A DNA stretch of 5,961 nt from Clostridiales bacterium. Lineage in GTDB: Bacteria > Bacillota > Dehalobacteriia > UBA4068. Position numbers and translations under genes: made by a program. The notes beneath the pieces were generated by a model. It was not told the DNA's origin. It was given only the letters and a program-made list of their open reading frames with translations, and did not search any database. This document shows positions 1 through 5,000 of the stretch, piece after piece. Each line of letters begins with the position of its first letter. The stretch's first letter is position 1. The stretch spans positions 1 to 5,961 of the forward strand of contig WRDJ01000052.1 of assembly GCA_009783495.1 (NCBI GenBank). Reading direction: 5' to 3'.

Positions 1-163
1 AGGCGCGGCCCTCTTTCATGAGCTTGATGAAGGTTTCCTGAACCATGTCTTCGGTGTCGGCGGCGTTCTTCATGAAGGCAAAACAAACTCTATATACGGT
101 TTTGAGATGGCGCTGGTATAACCCGGCAATCTCTTGATCCGTACGCTGCAAGAATTTTGCCAT
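1..163 (-). CDS. RNA polymerase ECF-like sigma factor, N-terminal part (cut by window edge)
   Basis: The 54 visible codons read MAKFLQRTDQEIAGLYQRHL and onward to LMKEGRA, then run off the window. This is the start of sigma-70 region 2 of an extracytoplasmic-function type sigma factor: an LYQRHLKTVYRVCFAFM helix, then the TEDMVQETF segment typical of region 2.2/2.3, which contacts the RNA polymerase beta' clamp and the -10 element. It matches the N-terminus of the sigma gene at 436-1683 at 38 of 54 positions, so the two are tandem paralogs. The ATG at 161-163 is supported by a GGGAGG ribosome binding site at 171-176, 7 nt upstream. Region 4 and any C-terminal extension lie outside the window, so whether it also carries a membrane tail cannot be told. 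Family assignment is firm; regulon and signal are unknown. Confidence 0.88.
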   Translation of the reverse strand, partial: MAKFLQRTDQEIAGLYQRHLKTVYRVCFAFMKNAADTEDMVQETFIKLMKEGRA

Positions 164-212
164 GTCTGCGCCTCCCTTCACCTGTAATACGATCGGGCAT
201 GCCAAAATGTTA

Positions 213-236
213 GGCCACGCAAAAATATTTTTCGCG
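213..236 (-). promoter_or_regulatory. Leader element of the partial sigma gene: hairpin plus TGGCC box
   Basis: Read on the minus strand, CGCGAAAA-ATA-TTTTTGCG (236-218) can fold into an 8-bp RNA hairpin with one G-U pair. It is followed directly by TGGCC (217-213), which ends 49 nt before the ATG. The other sigma gene has a hairpin of different sequence at the same place, then TGGCC 48 nt before its start. The shared layout is seen directly; a regulatory role is inferred. Just downstream, 196-203 is an 8-bp palindrome, GGCATGCC. Confidence 0.45.
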
Positions 237-279
237 CCCAAGGGCATCGTGCGGCTCGTGGGTTATGAACGCAAAAACT

Positions 280-288
280 ATTATTACA
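280..288 (-). promoter_or_regulatory. Possible extended -10 promoter for the partial sigma gene
   Basis: On the minus strand this reads TGTAATAAT, that is TGn plus AATAAT (5 of 6 to TATAAT). No good -35 box precedes it; TCAACT lies roughly 16 nt upstream. Transcription from here would give a leader of about 110 nt containing the hairpin and TGGCC box at 213-236. Weak call, based on the motif alone. Confidence 0.28.
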
Positions 289-310
289 ACAGAAAAACAA
301 GAAGTTGATT

Positions 311-340
311 AGGAGGCAGCCACACGCGTGGCTGCCTCCT
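311..340. terminator. Strong hairpin between the two sigma genes, probable terminator
   Basis: AGGAGGCAGCCAC (311-323) and GTGGCTGCCTCCT (328-340) form a perfect 13-bp GC-rich stem with a 4-nt loop. On the plus strand the stem is followed by a pyrimidine tract (341-353) ending in TTTT, so it looks like an intrinsic terminator in that direction, yet no plus-strand gene is visible upstream. For the minus-strand sigma transcript ending at 436 it sits 95 nt downstream of the stop, and the U-rich stretch starts only about 10 nt after the stem, so termination there would be imperfect. Each arm carries AGGAGG or its complement. Confidence 0.55.
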
Positions 341-343
341 CTC

Positions 344-384
344 TTCTTCTTTTGCATTTCTTCTTTTGCATTTTTCTTTTACAT
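344..384. repeat. 14-bp tandem repeat, about three copies
   Basis: TTCTTCTTTTGCAT occurs exactly twice in tandem (344-357 and 358-371), followed by a decayed 13-bp copy TTTTCTTTTACAT (372-384). The tract is strongly pyrimidine on the plus strand and abuts the hairpin at 311-340. It is intergenic. Most likely a slippage-born microrepeat; it also forms the T-rich tail of the hairpin in the plus direction. Confidence 0.75.
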
Positions 385-435
385 TGCGCTTGTTATCAGA
401 ACATAGCCTGTTTTAAGAGCCGGGCGAAGCGTTCT

Positions 436-1683
436 TTACCAAATACTGACGAGGATCTCCTTTGCAGGGTATGAATTAAGAGTCTCCACGGCAATATTCC
501 CCGCATAGCCATTTGTCACAGCCCACGCCGCAAGCGCCGCCCGTGCATTCGCCAAACTCGCTTCAAACGACTCGTCCTCCTGCTCTACCACATAATAAGT
601 ATATAGGCCCACTTGAGCCATCAGGCGGTCTGCCTCGCGCAATCCCTCCATATATTCAGATATCCCTTCTTGATCCGCGAAAAGAAGCATATATGTATCA
701 AATACAAACTCATATTTTACATCCGGTGGATCATTCGGGTTATCCGGGTTGTTCGGGTTATCCGGGTTATGCGGATTATCCGGATTGTTCGGGTTGTTCG
801 GGTTATTCGGATTGTTCGGATTGTTCGGGTTATCCGGGTTGTTCGGATTGTTCGGATTGTTCGGGTTATTCGGGTCGTTCGGGTTGTTCGGATTGTTAGG
901 GTCGTTCGGGTTATTCGGGTCGTTCGGGTCGTTCGGGTTATTCGGGTCGTTCGGGTTGTTCGGGTCGTTTTGATTGGACGCGACAAAAAACTGTTTGATA
1001 TCCTCTCTGAAGGCGACAAAAACGGCTGTTAAGGAGAAAACTACGATGGCGGCGGCTATTATCAACCCTTTCCTGTAAAGCCGTAAACCGCCCCCCGGCT
1101 TTCCGGCTCGGGCAAGGATATTGCCCAGCATACGTTCCTGCGCGGATTTATTCGGCCCGATTTTATTCAGGGCCTCGATTATTTGTATGTTTTCGTCATG
1201 GGAAGCGTCCCCTGACTTTTGATTAAGCAGCCCTCTTGCTTCTTTTAAATGACCGCTGACCGCGGCTTGCGGCTTTTTCAGCATTTCCGCTATTTCCACA
1301 TCGGAATAGCCCTCGTAAAAGGACATCACGGCCACCGTTTTGAGTTTTTCCGGCATATCCAAAACCGCCTTGAGAGCCCCCTCCGCTTCGGCTTGCTCAT
1401 CGCTTATCAAAGCGCCAAATATCTGATTGTCAAAATCATCAAATTTATGCTTCAAAGCGTTTGTGCAAATTTTCGTTGCCGCCCGGATCAGCCAGGCCTT
1501 TTCATGCTTTTCATTTTCAAAGGCGCAGCCATCCCTCATGAGCCTGAGAAAAGTGTTTTGCACCATCTCTTCGGTTTCGCCGGCGTTTTTCATATAGGTG
1601 AAGCATACGGGATATACGGTTTTGAGATGACGCTGGTAAAGCTCGGCAACTTCTTTGTCGGTGCGCTGTAAAGCTTTTGCCAT
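436..1683 (-). CDS. Membrane-tethered ECF-like sigma factor with Asn/Asp-Pro repeat stalk and C-terminal domain
   Basis: A 415-residue protein in four parts. Residues about 10-80 are sigma-70 region 2 (LYQRHLKTVY, TEEMVQNTF, KAWLIRAATKICTN). Residues about 103-156 are region 4 with its helix-turn-helix (YSDVEIAEMLKKPQAAVSGH), which would bind the -35 element. Residues 160-203 resemble the cytosolic segment before the membrane helix in anti-sigma proteins (inferred). RKG then leads into a transmembrane helix at about 206-225; the basic residues before it suggest the sigma part is cytosolic and the rest outside. Residues 239-319 are 27 tripeptides, mostly NNP, NDP and DNP. Residues 321-415 form a domain I do not recognise. 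An ordinary ECF sigma is about 160-200 residues, so more than half the protein is extension. The ATG has an AAAGGAGG site 7 nt upstream. Inference: activity may depend on tethering, perhaps on proteolytic release. The pairing with a second sigma gene downstream is unusual. The sigma call is sure, the topology likely, the signal unknown. Confidence 0.92.
   Translation of the reverse strand: MAKALQRTDKEVAELYQRHLKTVYPVCFTYMKNAGETEEMVQNTFLRLMRDGCAFENEKHEKAWLIRAATKICTNALKHKFDDFDNQIFGALISDEQAEAEGALKAVLDMPEKLKTVAVMSFYEGYSDVEIAEMLKKPQAAVSGHLKEARGLLNQKSGDASHDENIQIIEALNKIGPNKSAQERMLGNILARAGKPGGGLRLYRKGLIIAAAIVVFSLTAVFVAFREDIKQFFVASNQNDPNNPNDPNNPNDPNDPNNPNDPNNPNNPNDPNNPNNPNNPNNPDNPNNPNNPNNPNNPNNPDNPHNPDNPNNPDNPNDPPDVKYEFVFDTYMLLFADQEGISEYMEGLREADRLMAQVGLYTYYVVEQEDESFEASLANARAALAAWAVTNGYAGNIAVETLNSYPAKEILVSIW
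727..969 (-). repeat. 27-copy 9-bp coding repeat (Asn/Asp-Asn/Asp-Pro)
   Basis: Exactly 243 bp, 27 units of 9 bp encoding tripeptides inside the tethered sigma gene: 15 NNP, 7 NDP, 4 DNP and 1 HNP. The unit is AAY-RAY-CCN on the coding strand, with proline mostly CCG. The period is a multiple of three, so unit gain or loss keeps the frame, and all other frames stay open too, giving false ORFs on both strands. The encoded stretch lies just outside the predicted membrane helix and is probably an extended, flexible stalk. Confidence 0.95.
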
Positions 1684-1690
1684 ATAGGAT

Positions 1691-1698
1691 CCTCCTTT
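1691..1698 (-). promoter_or_regulatory. Ribosome binding site of the tethered sigma gene
   Basis: AAAGGAGG on the minus strand, 7 nt before the ATG at 1683. It is near-perfect to the 16S rRNA 3' end and fixes the start against in-frame alternatives. Such a strong site suggests efficient translation once the mRNA is made. Confidence 0.85.
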
Positions 1699-1717
1699 TG
1701 TTAATAATATGTTTGAT

Positions 1718-1753
1718 AATGCTAAAGCATTGGCCAGCGTAAAAAATTACGCT
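1718..1753 (-). promoter_or_regulatory. Two dyads in the tethered sigma leader, with TGGCC box between
   Basis: In minus-strand order: AGCGTAA and TTACGCT (1753-1736) make a perfect 7-bp hairpin with a TTTT loop. TGGCC follows (1736-1732). Then AATGCT and AGCATT (1731-1718) make a perfect 6-bp dyad around two bases. The first dyad begins close to the start point expected from the promoter at 1761-1789, so it could be an operator or a 5' RNA hairpin. The hairpin-TGGCC order and its distance to the start codon (48 nt) match the leader of the second sigma gene (49 nt). Function inferred only. Confidence 0.5.
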
Positions 1754-1760
1754 TTTTGAA

Positions 1761-1789
1761 ATAATATCATACAAAACGCCGCTCTGCAA
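1761..1789 (-). promoter_or_regulatory. Promoter candidate for the tethered sigma gene
   Basis: Minus-strand TATTAT (1766-1761; 5 of 6 to TATAAT) is preceded by TGA, giving an extended -10 TGnTATTAT. A weak -35, TTGCAG (1789-1784), sits exactly 17 bp upstream. The start point would fall near 1754, giving a leader of about 70 nt. A sigma-A type promoter with weak -35 is a reasonable reading; control by its own sigma product cannot be judged from one site. Confidence 0.5.
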
Positions 1790-1803
1790 GCGCAATTTCC
1801 GCT

Positions 1804-1867
1804 TTTTCAGCCAAAATTTCCGAAATTACGGCAAAATATCGTATTTTTCCGCGATTTCGGCTGAAAA
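1804..1867. repeat. 64-bp nested inverted repeat upstream of the sigma promoter
   Basis: The outer arms TTTTCAGCCAAAAT (1804-1817) and ATTTCGGCTGAAAA (1854-1867) pair over 14 bp with one mismatch. Inside, CGG (1829-1831) pairs with CCG (1849-1851), and AAAATA (1833-1838) with TATTTT (1842-1847) around a TCG loop. The element is AT-rich and intergenic and ends about 15 bp before the -35 box. Neither side has a clean T-run after the stem, so it is not a standard terminator. It could be a regulatory dyad or a small mobile repeat. Confidence 0.6.
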
Positions 1868-1890
1868 CCTTGCTTCCCGGCTGTAAGCTT

Positions 1891-1936
1891 AGGCATAGGC
1901 GAGCCGAACTCCACACAGTTCGACTCCCCTATGCTT
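1891..1936. repeat. 20-bp imperfect hairpin overlapping the dinG stop codon
   Basis: The arms 1891-1910 and 1917-1936 match at 17 of 20 positions around a 6-nt loop (CCACAC). One mismatch becomes G-U in plus-strand RNA and another in minus-strand RNA. The outer arm includes two bases of the dinG TAA (1935-1937). The position fits the end of the dinG transcript, but no U-tract follows on the minus strand, so it may be a stability hairpin or part of a dispersed repeat rather than an intrinsic terminator. Confidence 0.55.
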
Positions 1937-4745
1937 AATCGTTCAGCCAGGAGCTTATATTGCGGATGAGCGTTTCTTTATTCCCCTTCACCACACGCAT
2001 TTTCGGCAACGAAGAAATGAAGTGCTTGCCATAGCTTTTTTCAAAGAGGCGGCGGTCCAGGACGCAGAAAACACCCATATCCTCCCCGGAGCGGATCAAG
2101 CGGCCGAATCCCTGCTTGAAGGCGATGATGGCTTGCGGCAGCGTATATTCCTCGAAGCTGTTGCCGCCCCTTTCGGCGATTCTTTCCGCGCGCGCCGCCA
2201 GCGTGGGCGTGTTGGGCGGTGAAAAAGGCAGCTTCACCACCACCACCAGCGAGAGCTTCTCCCCCACCACGTCAATGCCCTCCCAAAAAGTGTTCGCGCC
2301 CAAAATGCAGGCGCGCGGCTCGCGGCGGAAACGCTGCAAAATGTTGTTGCGGCCGCCGCTGATGCCCTGCGCCAGCACGGTGATGCCGGCTTCCTCAAGC
2401 GGGGCGGAAATTTCCTGCCAAACCGCCTTCAATTGATAATGCGAGGTGAAAAGCACCAGCGAGCGGCCTTGCAAGGCGGTTATCATTTCCGTGAGCAAGG
2501 CGGCGGCCTGCCCTGCGAACTCGATCTCGCCGGCGGTGGCCGGGTTGGGCAGGTCGTCGCAAATGGCCAGCAGCGCCTGCTCGTGATAATAGAAGGGCGA
2601 GGGCAGGACGGCCCGTTTGGGCGGTTCCGGCAAAAGATCCAGCCCCACGGCCTTTTTGAAATGGCGGAAGGAATTGTTGGCCGTGAGCGTGGCCGAAGTC
2701 AGGATGAGAGCTTTCTTCTGCTCATATAGGCTTTTGCGCAAAAGCTCGCCCAGTTCCACCGGCGCCATCTGCAAAGCGGGCTTTTTCTCAGCATCTTTGA
2801 ATTCCACCCAGACCACATGGTTTTCCAGTTTTTGCTCAAGCTCCAGGCAGGCGGAGAGCACCTGCGCCGCGGCGCGGCAATTCATGGCGGAATTGCGCAG
2901 CTCCTCCCGGCCGGAAGGCCCGGCCCCCCCCTCTTCCTCCCCGGTTTCCAGGCTTTCCAGCAGGGAGAAGATGTTTTTCTCCAATTCCGTCAGGGCGTCT
3001 TTCAGGCCGGCCGCCTGCCCGGTCAGTTCCGGCCAGAAGTGCTGCTCTTTGGTTTTTTCCGTCAAACGAATCTTTGCCGGATAAAAGCCTTCTTTGAGCG
3101 CCTCGCGGATGAAATCAGCGCGCAGGGCGTTGAAAAAGACATCCGCGTTATAATAGCAGTTGTTGAGAGCTTTTTCCGTCTCAAGGATTTTTTGCCCGAA
3201 AAGGGCCCGTCCGTCCTCTGAACCCAGCCATGCCGCCGCTTCCCGCGGCAAACGGTCGAGCAGGGCCGCGGGGCCGCGGCTGCCGTCATCCCGTTTATGC
3301 AGGCGCATCAGAGAGAAAAACAGCTCGTAATAATCCAGGCGAGAGGAAAATTGCTCCTCGGCCACCTTTTCCAGATGATGCGCCTCGTCAATGACCAAAT
3401 AAGGCGTGCGCGGCAAAAAATCCTTCTGGCTGGCGGCGTCGGCCAGCAGAAGGGAGTGGTTCAAAATCAGGATATCCGCTTCGGCGGCGGCCTTGCGATT
3501 GCGGTAAACGAAGCACTCCGTTTTATAGAACCCGCAGTCAGGCGCCGCGCAATTCTCTCGGGAGGCGCAAAGAGAAAGCCACTTTTCCTTTTCGTTGGAG
3601 AGAAAAGCCGTTTTTCCGCCGTCGCCGTCCTCGGTTTGCGCCAGCCAGACGGCGAGCGCCATCAGGAAATGGATCTCCCCGCCCTGCGGCTCGCGCAGCA
3701 CATTGCGCCAGCAGCGCAGGCAGAGATAGTTGGCCCGGCCTTTGGAGACGACGGCACAGACCTCGCGCGCCAAAAGACGGCGCAAAAGCGGCATATCCTT
3801 GTTGATAAGCTGCTCCTGCAGGGTGATGGTGTGGGTGCTGACAGTCACGGCCTGCCCGCGGAAAAGGGCGCAGAGCGCCGCCGGCAAGAGATAGGCTAAA
3901 GATTTGCCGGTTCCCGTCCCGGCCTCCAACAGCAGGTTCGATTCCTCATTCAGGCTTTCAGCCACCAAAGAAGCCATCTCTATCTGCGCCGGCCGTTCCT
4001 CGAAACCAGGCAAAAGCCGTTCCGCTTGGCCGCCCCCGCCCAGATAGGCGCGAATTTCTTCCTCAGAGATCAGATAATCCTCTTTAACGGCGGAGACGTC
4101 ACGCGCCGCAACGGGCGGATAGGCGTTGGGGGCGTAAACCGCGCTTTTGCCGCCCTTTTTCGCCTTGCCGAATTTGTTTGAAGCCGTGGCCGACAAACCC
4201 GCCAGCAGCGCGCTCAAGGCGTCCGTCCTCCCGGCGGCCATGGCGTGAATAATTTCATGTATGCGTTCGTCCAGACCCGCGAATTCCCGGCACAGCGCCA
4301 GAAACAGCTTGGCCGTGGAAAGGGCGTCGCCCAGCGCACGGTGAGGGTTTTCACCGGTCAGGCTCTCCAGGGAAAAGGAGGAAGCGAAAGGCCGCACGAT
4401 GCGGGCGAAATCCCTGGTATCCAGCCATTGGTTGGGCATTTTGGCGGCGGCGCGCAAAAAACCGCGGTCAAAGGCTGCGTTATGCGCCACCAGGACGTCC
4501 CCGCCGGCGAAGGCCAGCAGGCCGGCCACGGCCTCGCCGATTTGCGGCTGCCCCCGCACCATGGCGCCGCTGATGCCGGTGAGCCCGGTGATCTGCGCGG
4601 GGATGGCGCATCCGGGGTCAACGAGGGTGGAAAAGCTGCGGCCCAGCTCCCCGTTTTCGATCTCCACGGCGGCGATCTCGATGATTTTATCTCTTTTTTC
4701 GTTCAACCCGGTCGTTTCCGTGTCTATCACAACAAATCTGTTCAA
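1935..4745 (-). CDS. dinG: DinG-type helicase with N-terminal 3'-5' exonuclease domain
   Basis: A 936-residue cytosolic DNA-repair enzyme of about the length of other exonuclease-fused DinG proteins. Residues 1-165 are a DnaQ-type DEDDh nuclease: VIDTETTG (D8, E10), HNAAFD (D93), and HRALGDA (H135, D140). A helicase of the XPD/DinG superfamily 2 follows: Q-motif region near 250, Walker A GTGTGKS (276-282), DEAH box (453-456), TSATL (683-687), NTFWEGID (818-825) and QGFGRLIR (878-885). Between motifs I and II, C342 in NYLC and C399-x4-C404-x6-C411 fit the four ligands of the 4Fe-4S cluster known from E. coli DinG; C345 and C393 are extra. The first TTG (4752-4754) lies 1 nt from AAGGGG, too close to use it; the TTG at 4743-4745 has 10 nt spacing and gives MNRFVVIDTETTG, so I chose it. 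Expected role: unwinding 5'-tailed DNA, R-loops or forks after damage. All motifs are intact. Confidence 0.95.
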   Translation of the reverse strand: MNRFVVIDTETTGLNEKRDKIIEIAAVEIENGELGRSFSTLVDPGCAIPAQITGLTGISGAMVRGQPQIGEAVAGLLAFAGGDVLVAHNAAFDRGFLRAAAKMPNQWLDTRDFARIVRPFASSFSLESLTGENPHRALGDALSTAKLFLALCREFAGLDERIHEIIHAMAAGRTDALSALLAGLSATASNKFGKAKKGGKSAVYAPNAYPPVAARDVSAVKEDYLISEEEIRAYLGGGGQAERLLPGFEERPAQIEMASLVAESLNEESNLLLEAGTGTGKSLAYLLPAALCALFRGQAVTVSTHTITLQEQLINKDMPLLRRLLAREVCAVVSKGRANYLCLRCWRNVLREPQGGEIHFLMALAVWLAQTEDGDGGKTAFLSNEKEKWLSLCASRENCAAPDCGFYKTECFVYRNRKAAAEADILILNHSLLLADAASQKDFLPRTPYLVIDEAHHLEKVAEEQFSSRLDYYELFFSLMRLHKRDDGSRGPAALLDRLPREAAAWLGSEDGRALFGQKILETEKALNNCYYNADVFFNALRADFIREALKEGFYPAKIRLTEKTKEQHFWPELTGQAAGLKDALTELEKNIFSLLESLETGEEEGGAGPSGREELRNSAMNCRAAAQVLSACLELEQKLENHVVWVEFKDAEKKPALQMAPVELGELLRKSLYEQKKALILTSATLTANNSFRHFKKAVGLDLLPEPPKRAVLPSPFYYHEQALLAICDDLPNPATAGEIEFAGQAAALLTEMITALQGRSLVLFTSHYQLKAVWQEISAPLEEAGITVLAQGISGGRNNILQRFRREPRACILGANTFWEGIDVVGEKLSLVVVVKLPFSPPNTPTLAARAERIAERGGNSFEEYTLPQAIIAFKQGFGRLIRSGEDMGVFCVLDRRLFEKSYGKHFISSLPKMRVVKGNKETLIRNISSWLND

Positions 4746-4755
4746 TCGGCCCAAA

Positions 4756-4761
4756 CCCCTT
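4756..4761 (-). promoter_or_regulatory. Ribosome binding site deciding the dinG start
   Basis: AAGGGG on the minus strand is the only Shine-Dalgarno-like stretch before dinG. It is 1 nt from one TTG (4754-4752) and 10 nt from the next in-frame TTG (4745-4743). No in-frame ATG lies nearby; the ATG near 4785 is in another frame. A moderate site with a TTG start suggests low expression. Confidence 0.55.
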
Positions 4762-4828
4762 CGCGCTGAAATAAAAATCCATGTCTGATGACCGCTCTCG
4801 TCCTTCTTGCCTGTGCTTTTTTATCGCC

Positions 4829-4851
4829 GCAAACGGCAATTCGCCGTTTGC
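4829..4851. repeat. Perfect 9-bp hairpin in the dinG upstream spacer
   Basis: GCAAACGGC (4829-4837) and GCCGTTTGC (4843-4851) surround a 5-nt loop. No T-run follows on either strand, so this is not an intrinsic terminator. It lies about 85 nt before the dinG start and would be in its leader if transcription begins further upstream. The rest of the 4755-5000 spacer shows no gene and no clear -35/-10 pair; 4868-4885 is a C- then G-rich patch. Confidence 0.6.
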
Positions 4852-4949
4852 TTCACGCTCTGACCTCTCCCCGGGAAGGGGGCAGGGGATGGATGTTCTT
4901 GTTCTAAATATTCAGGTTTGCGCACCGTTTTTCCTGCCGGTGAAAAGAG

Positions 4950-4986
4950 AAAGAACCCGTGTTCGGATGAACACGGGTTCTTTTTT
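4950..4986. terminator. Bidirectional-looking terminator hairpin containing two LexA-like boxes
   Basis: A perfect 15-bp stem (4950-4964 with 4969-4983) and a 4-nt loop. It starts 17 nt after the TAG of the GLUG gene, the usual place for an intrinsic terminator. On the minus strand the tail is T-rich (TTCTTTCTCTTTTC); on the plus strand the tail is TTTTTT. Each arm holds GAAC-N4-GTTC (4953-4964 and 4969-4980), the core of the Gram-positive LexA/DinR operator. Because the motif is itself symmetric, the second copy follows from the first. The terminator role is likely; a LexA role is speculative. Confidence 0.8.
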
Positions 4987-5000
4987 GCATTGCTTACAAC

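Noticed and set aside
309..371. 20-codon minus-strand ORF (MQKKKCKRRREEAA...), a possible leader peptide
   Set aside because: It is made only from the tandem repeat and the hairpin, lacks a good ribosome binding site, and no attenuator pairing with a downstream U-tract is evident.
727..969. CRISPR array
   Set aside because: The units are 9 bp, contiguous and in frame with a protein, with no spacers.
613..1032. Open frames on both strands across the repeat, encoding runs such as VIRVVRVI or GLFGLFG
   Set aside because: The 9-bp unit has no stop in any frame, so all frames stay open over it. None has a fitting ribosome binding site, while the sigma frame continues conserved domains on both sides.
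1517..1795. 92-codon minus-strand ORF overlapping the start of the tethered sigma gene
   Set aside because: It is a different frame over the sigma N-terminus and its promoter region, with no recognisable domain and a poor start context.
1911..1936. tRNA 3' end, since AGTTCGACTCCCCT resembles a T-loop and T-stem
   Set aside because: The expected T-stem partner does not pair, there is no anticodon or D arm, and the stretch lies at the dinG stop inside a simple two-arm hairpin.
3297..3899. 200-codon plus-strand ORF antisense to dinG, and similar ones at 2617-3084 and 4245-4769
   Set aside because: They mirror the GC-rich dinG codons; they have no ribosome binding sites and no domain sense, whereas dinG has every family motif in the opposite frame.
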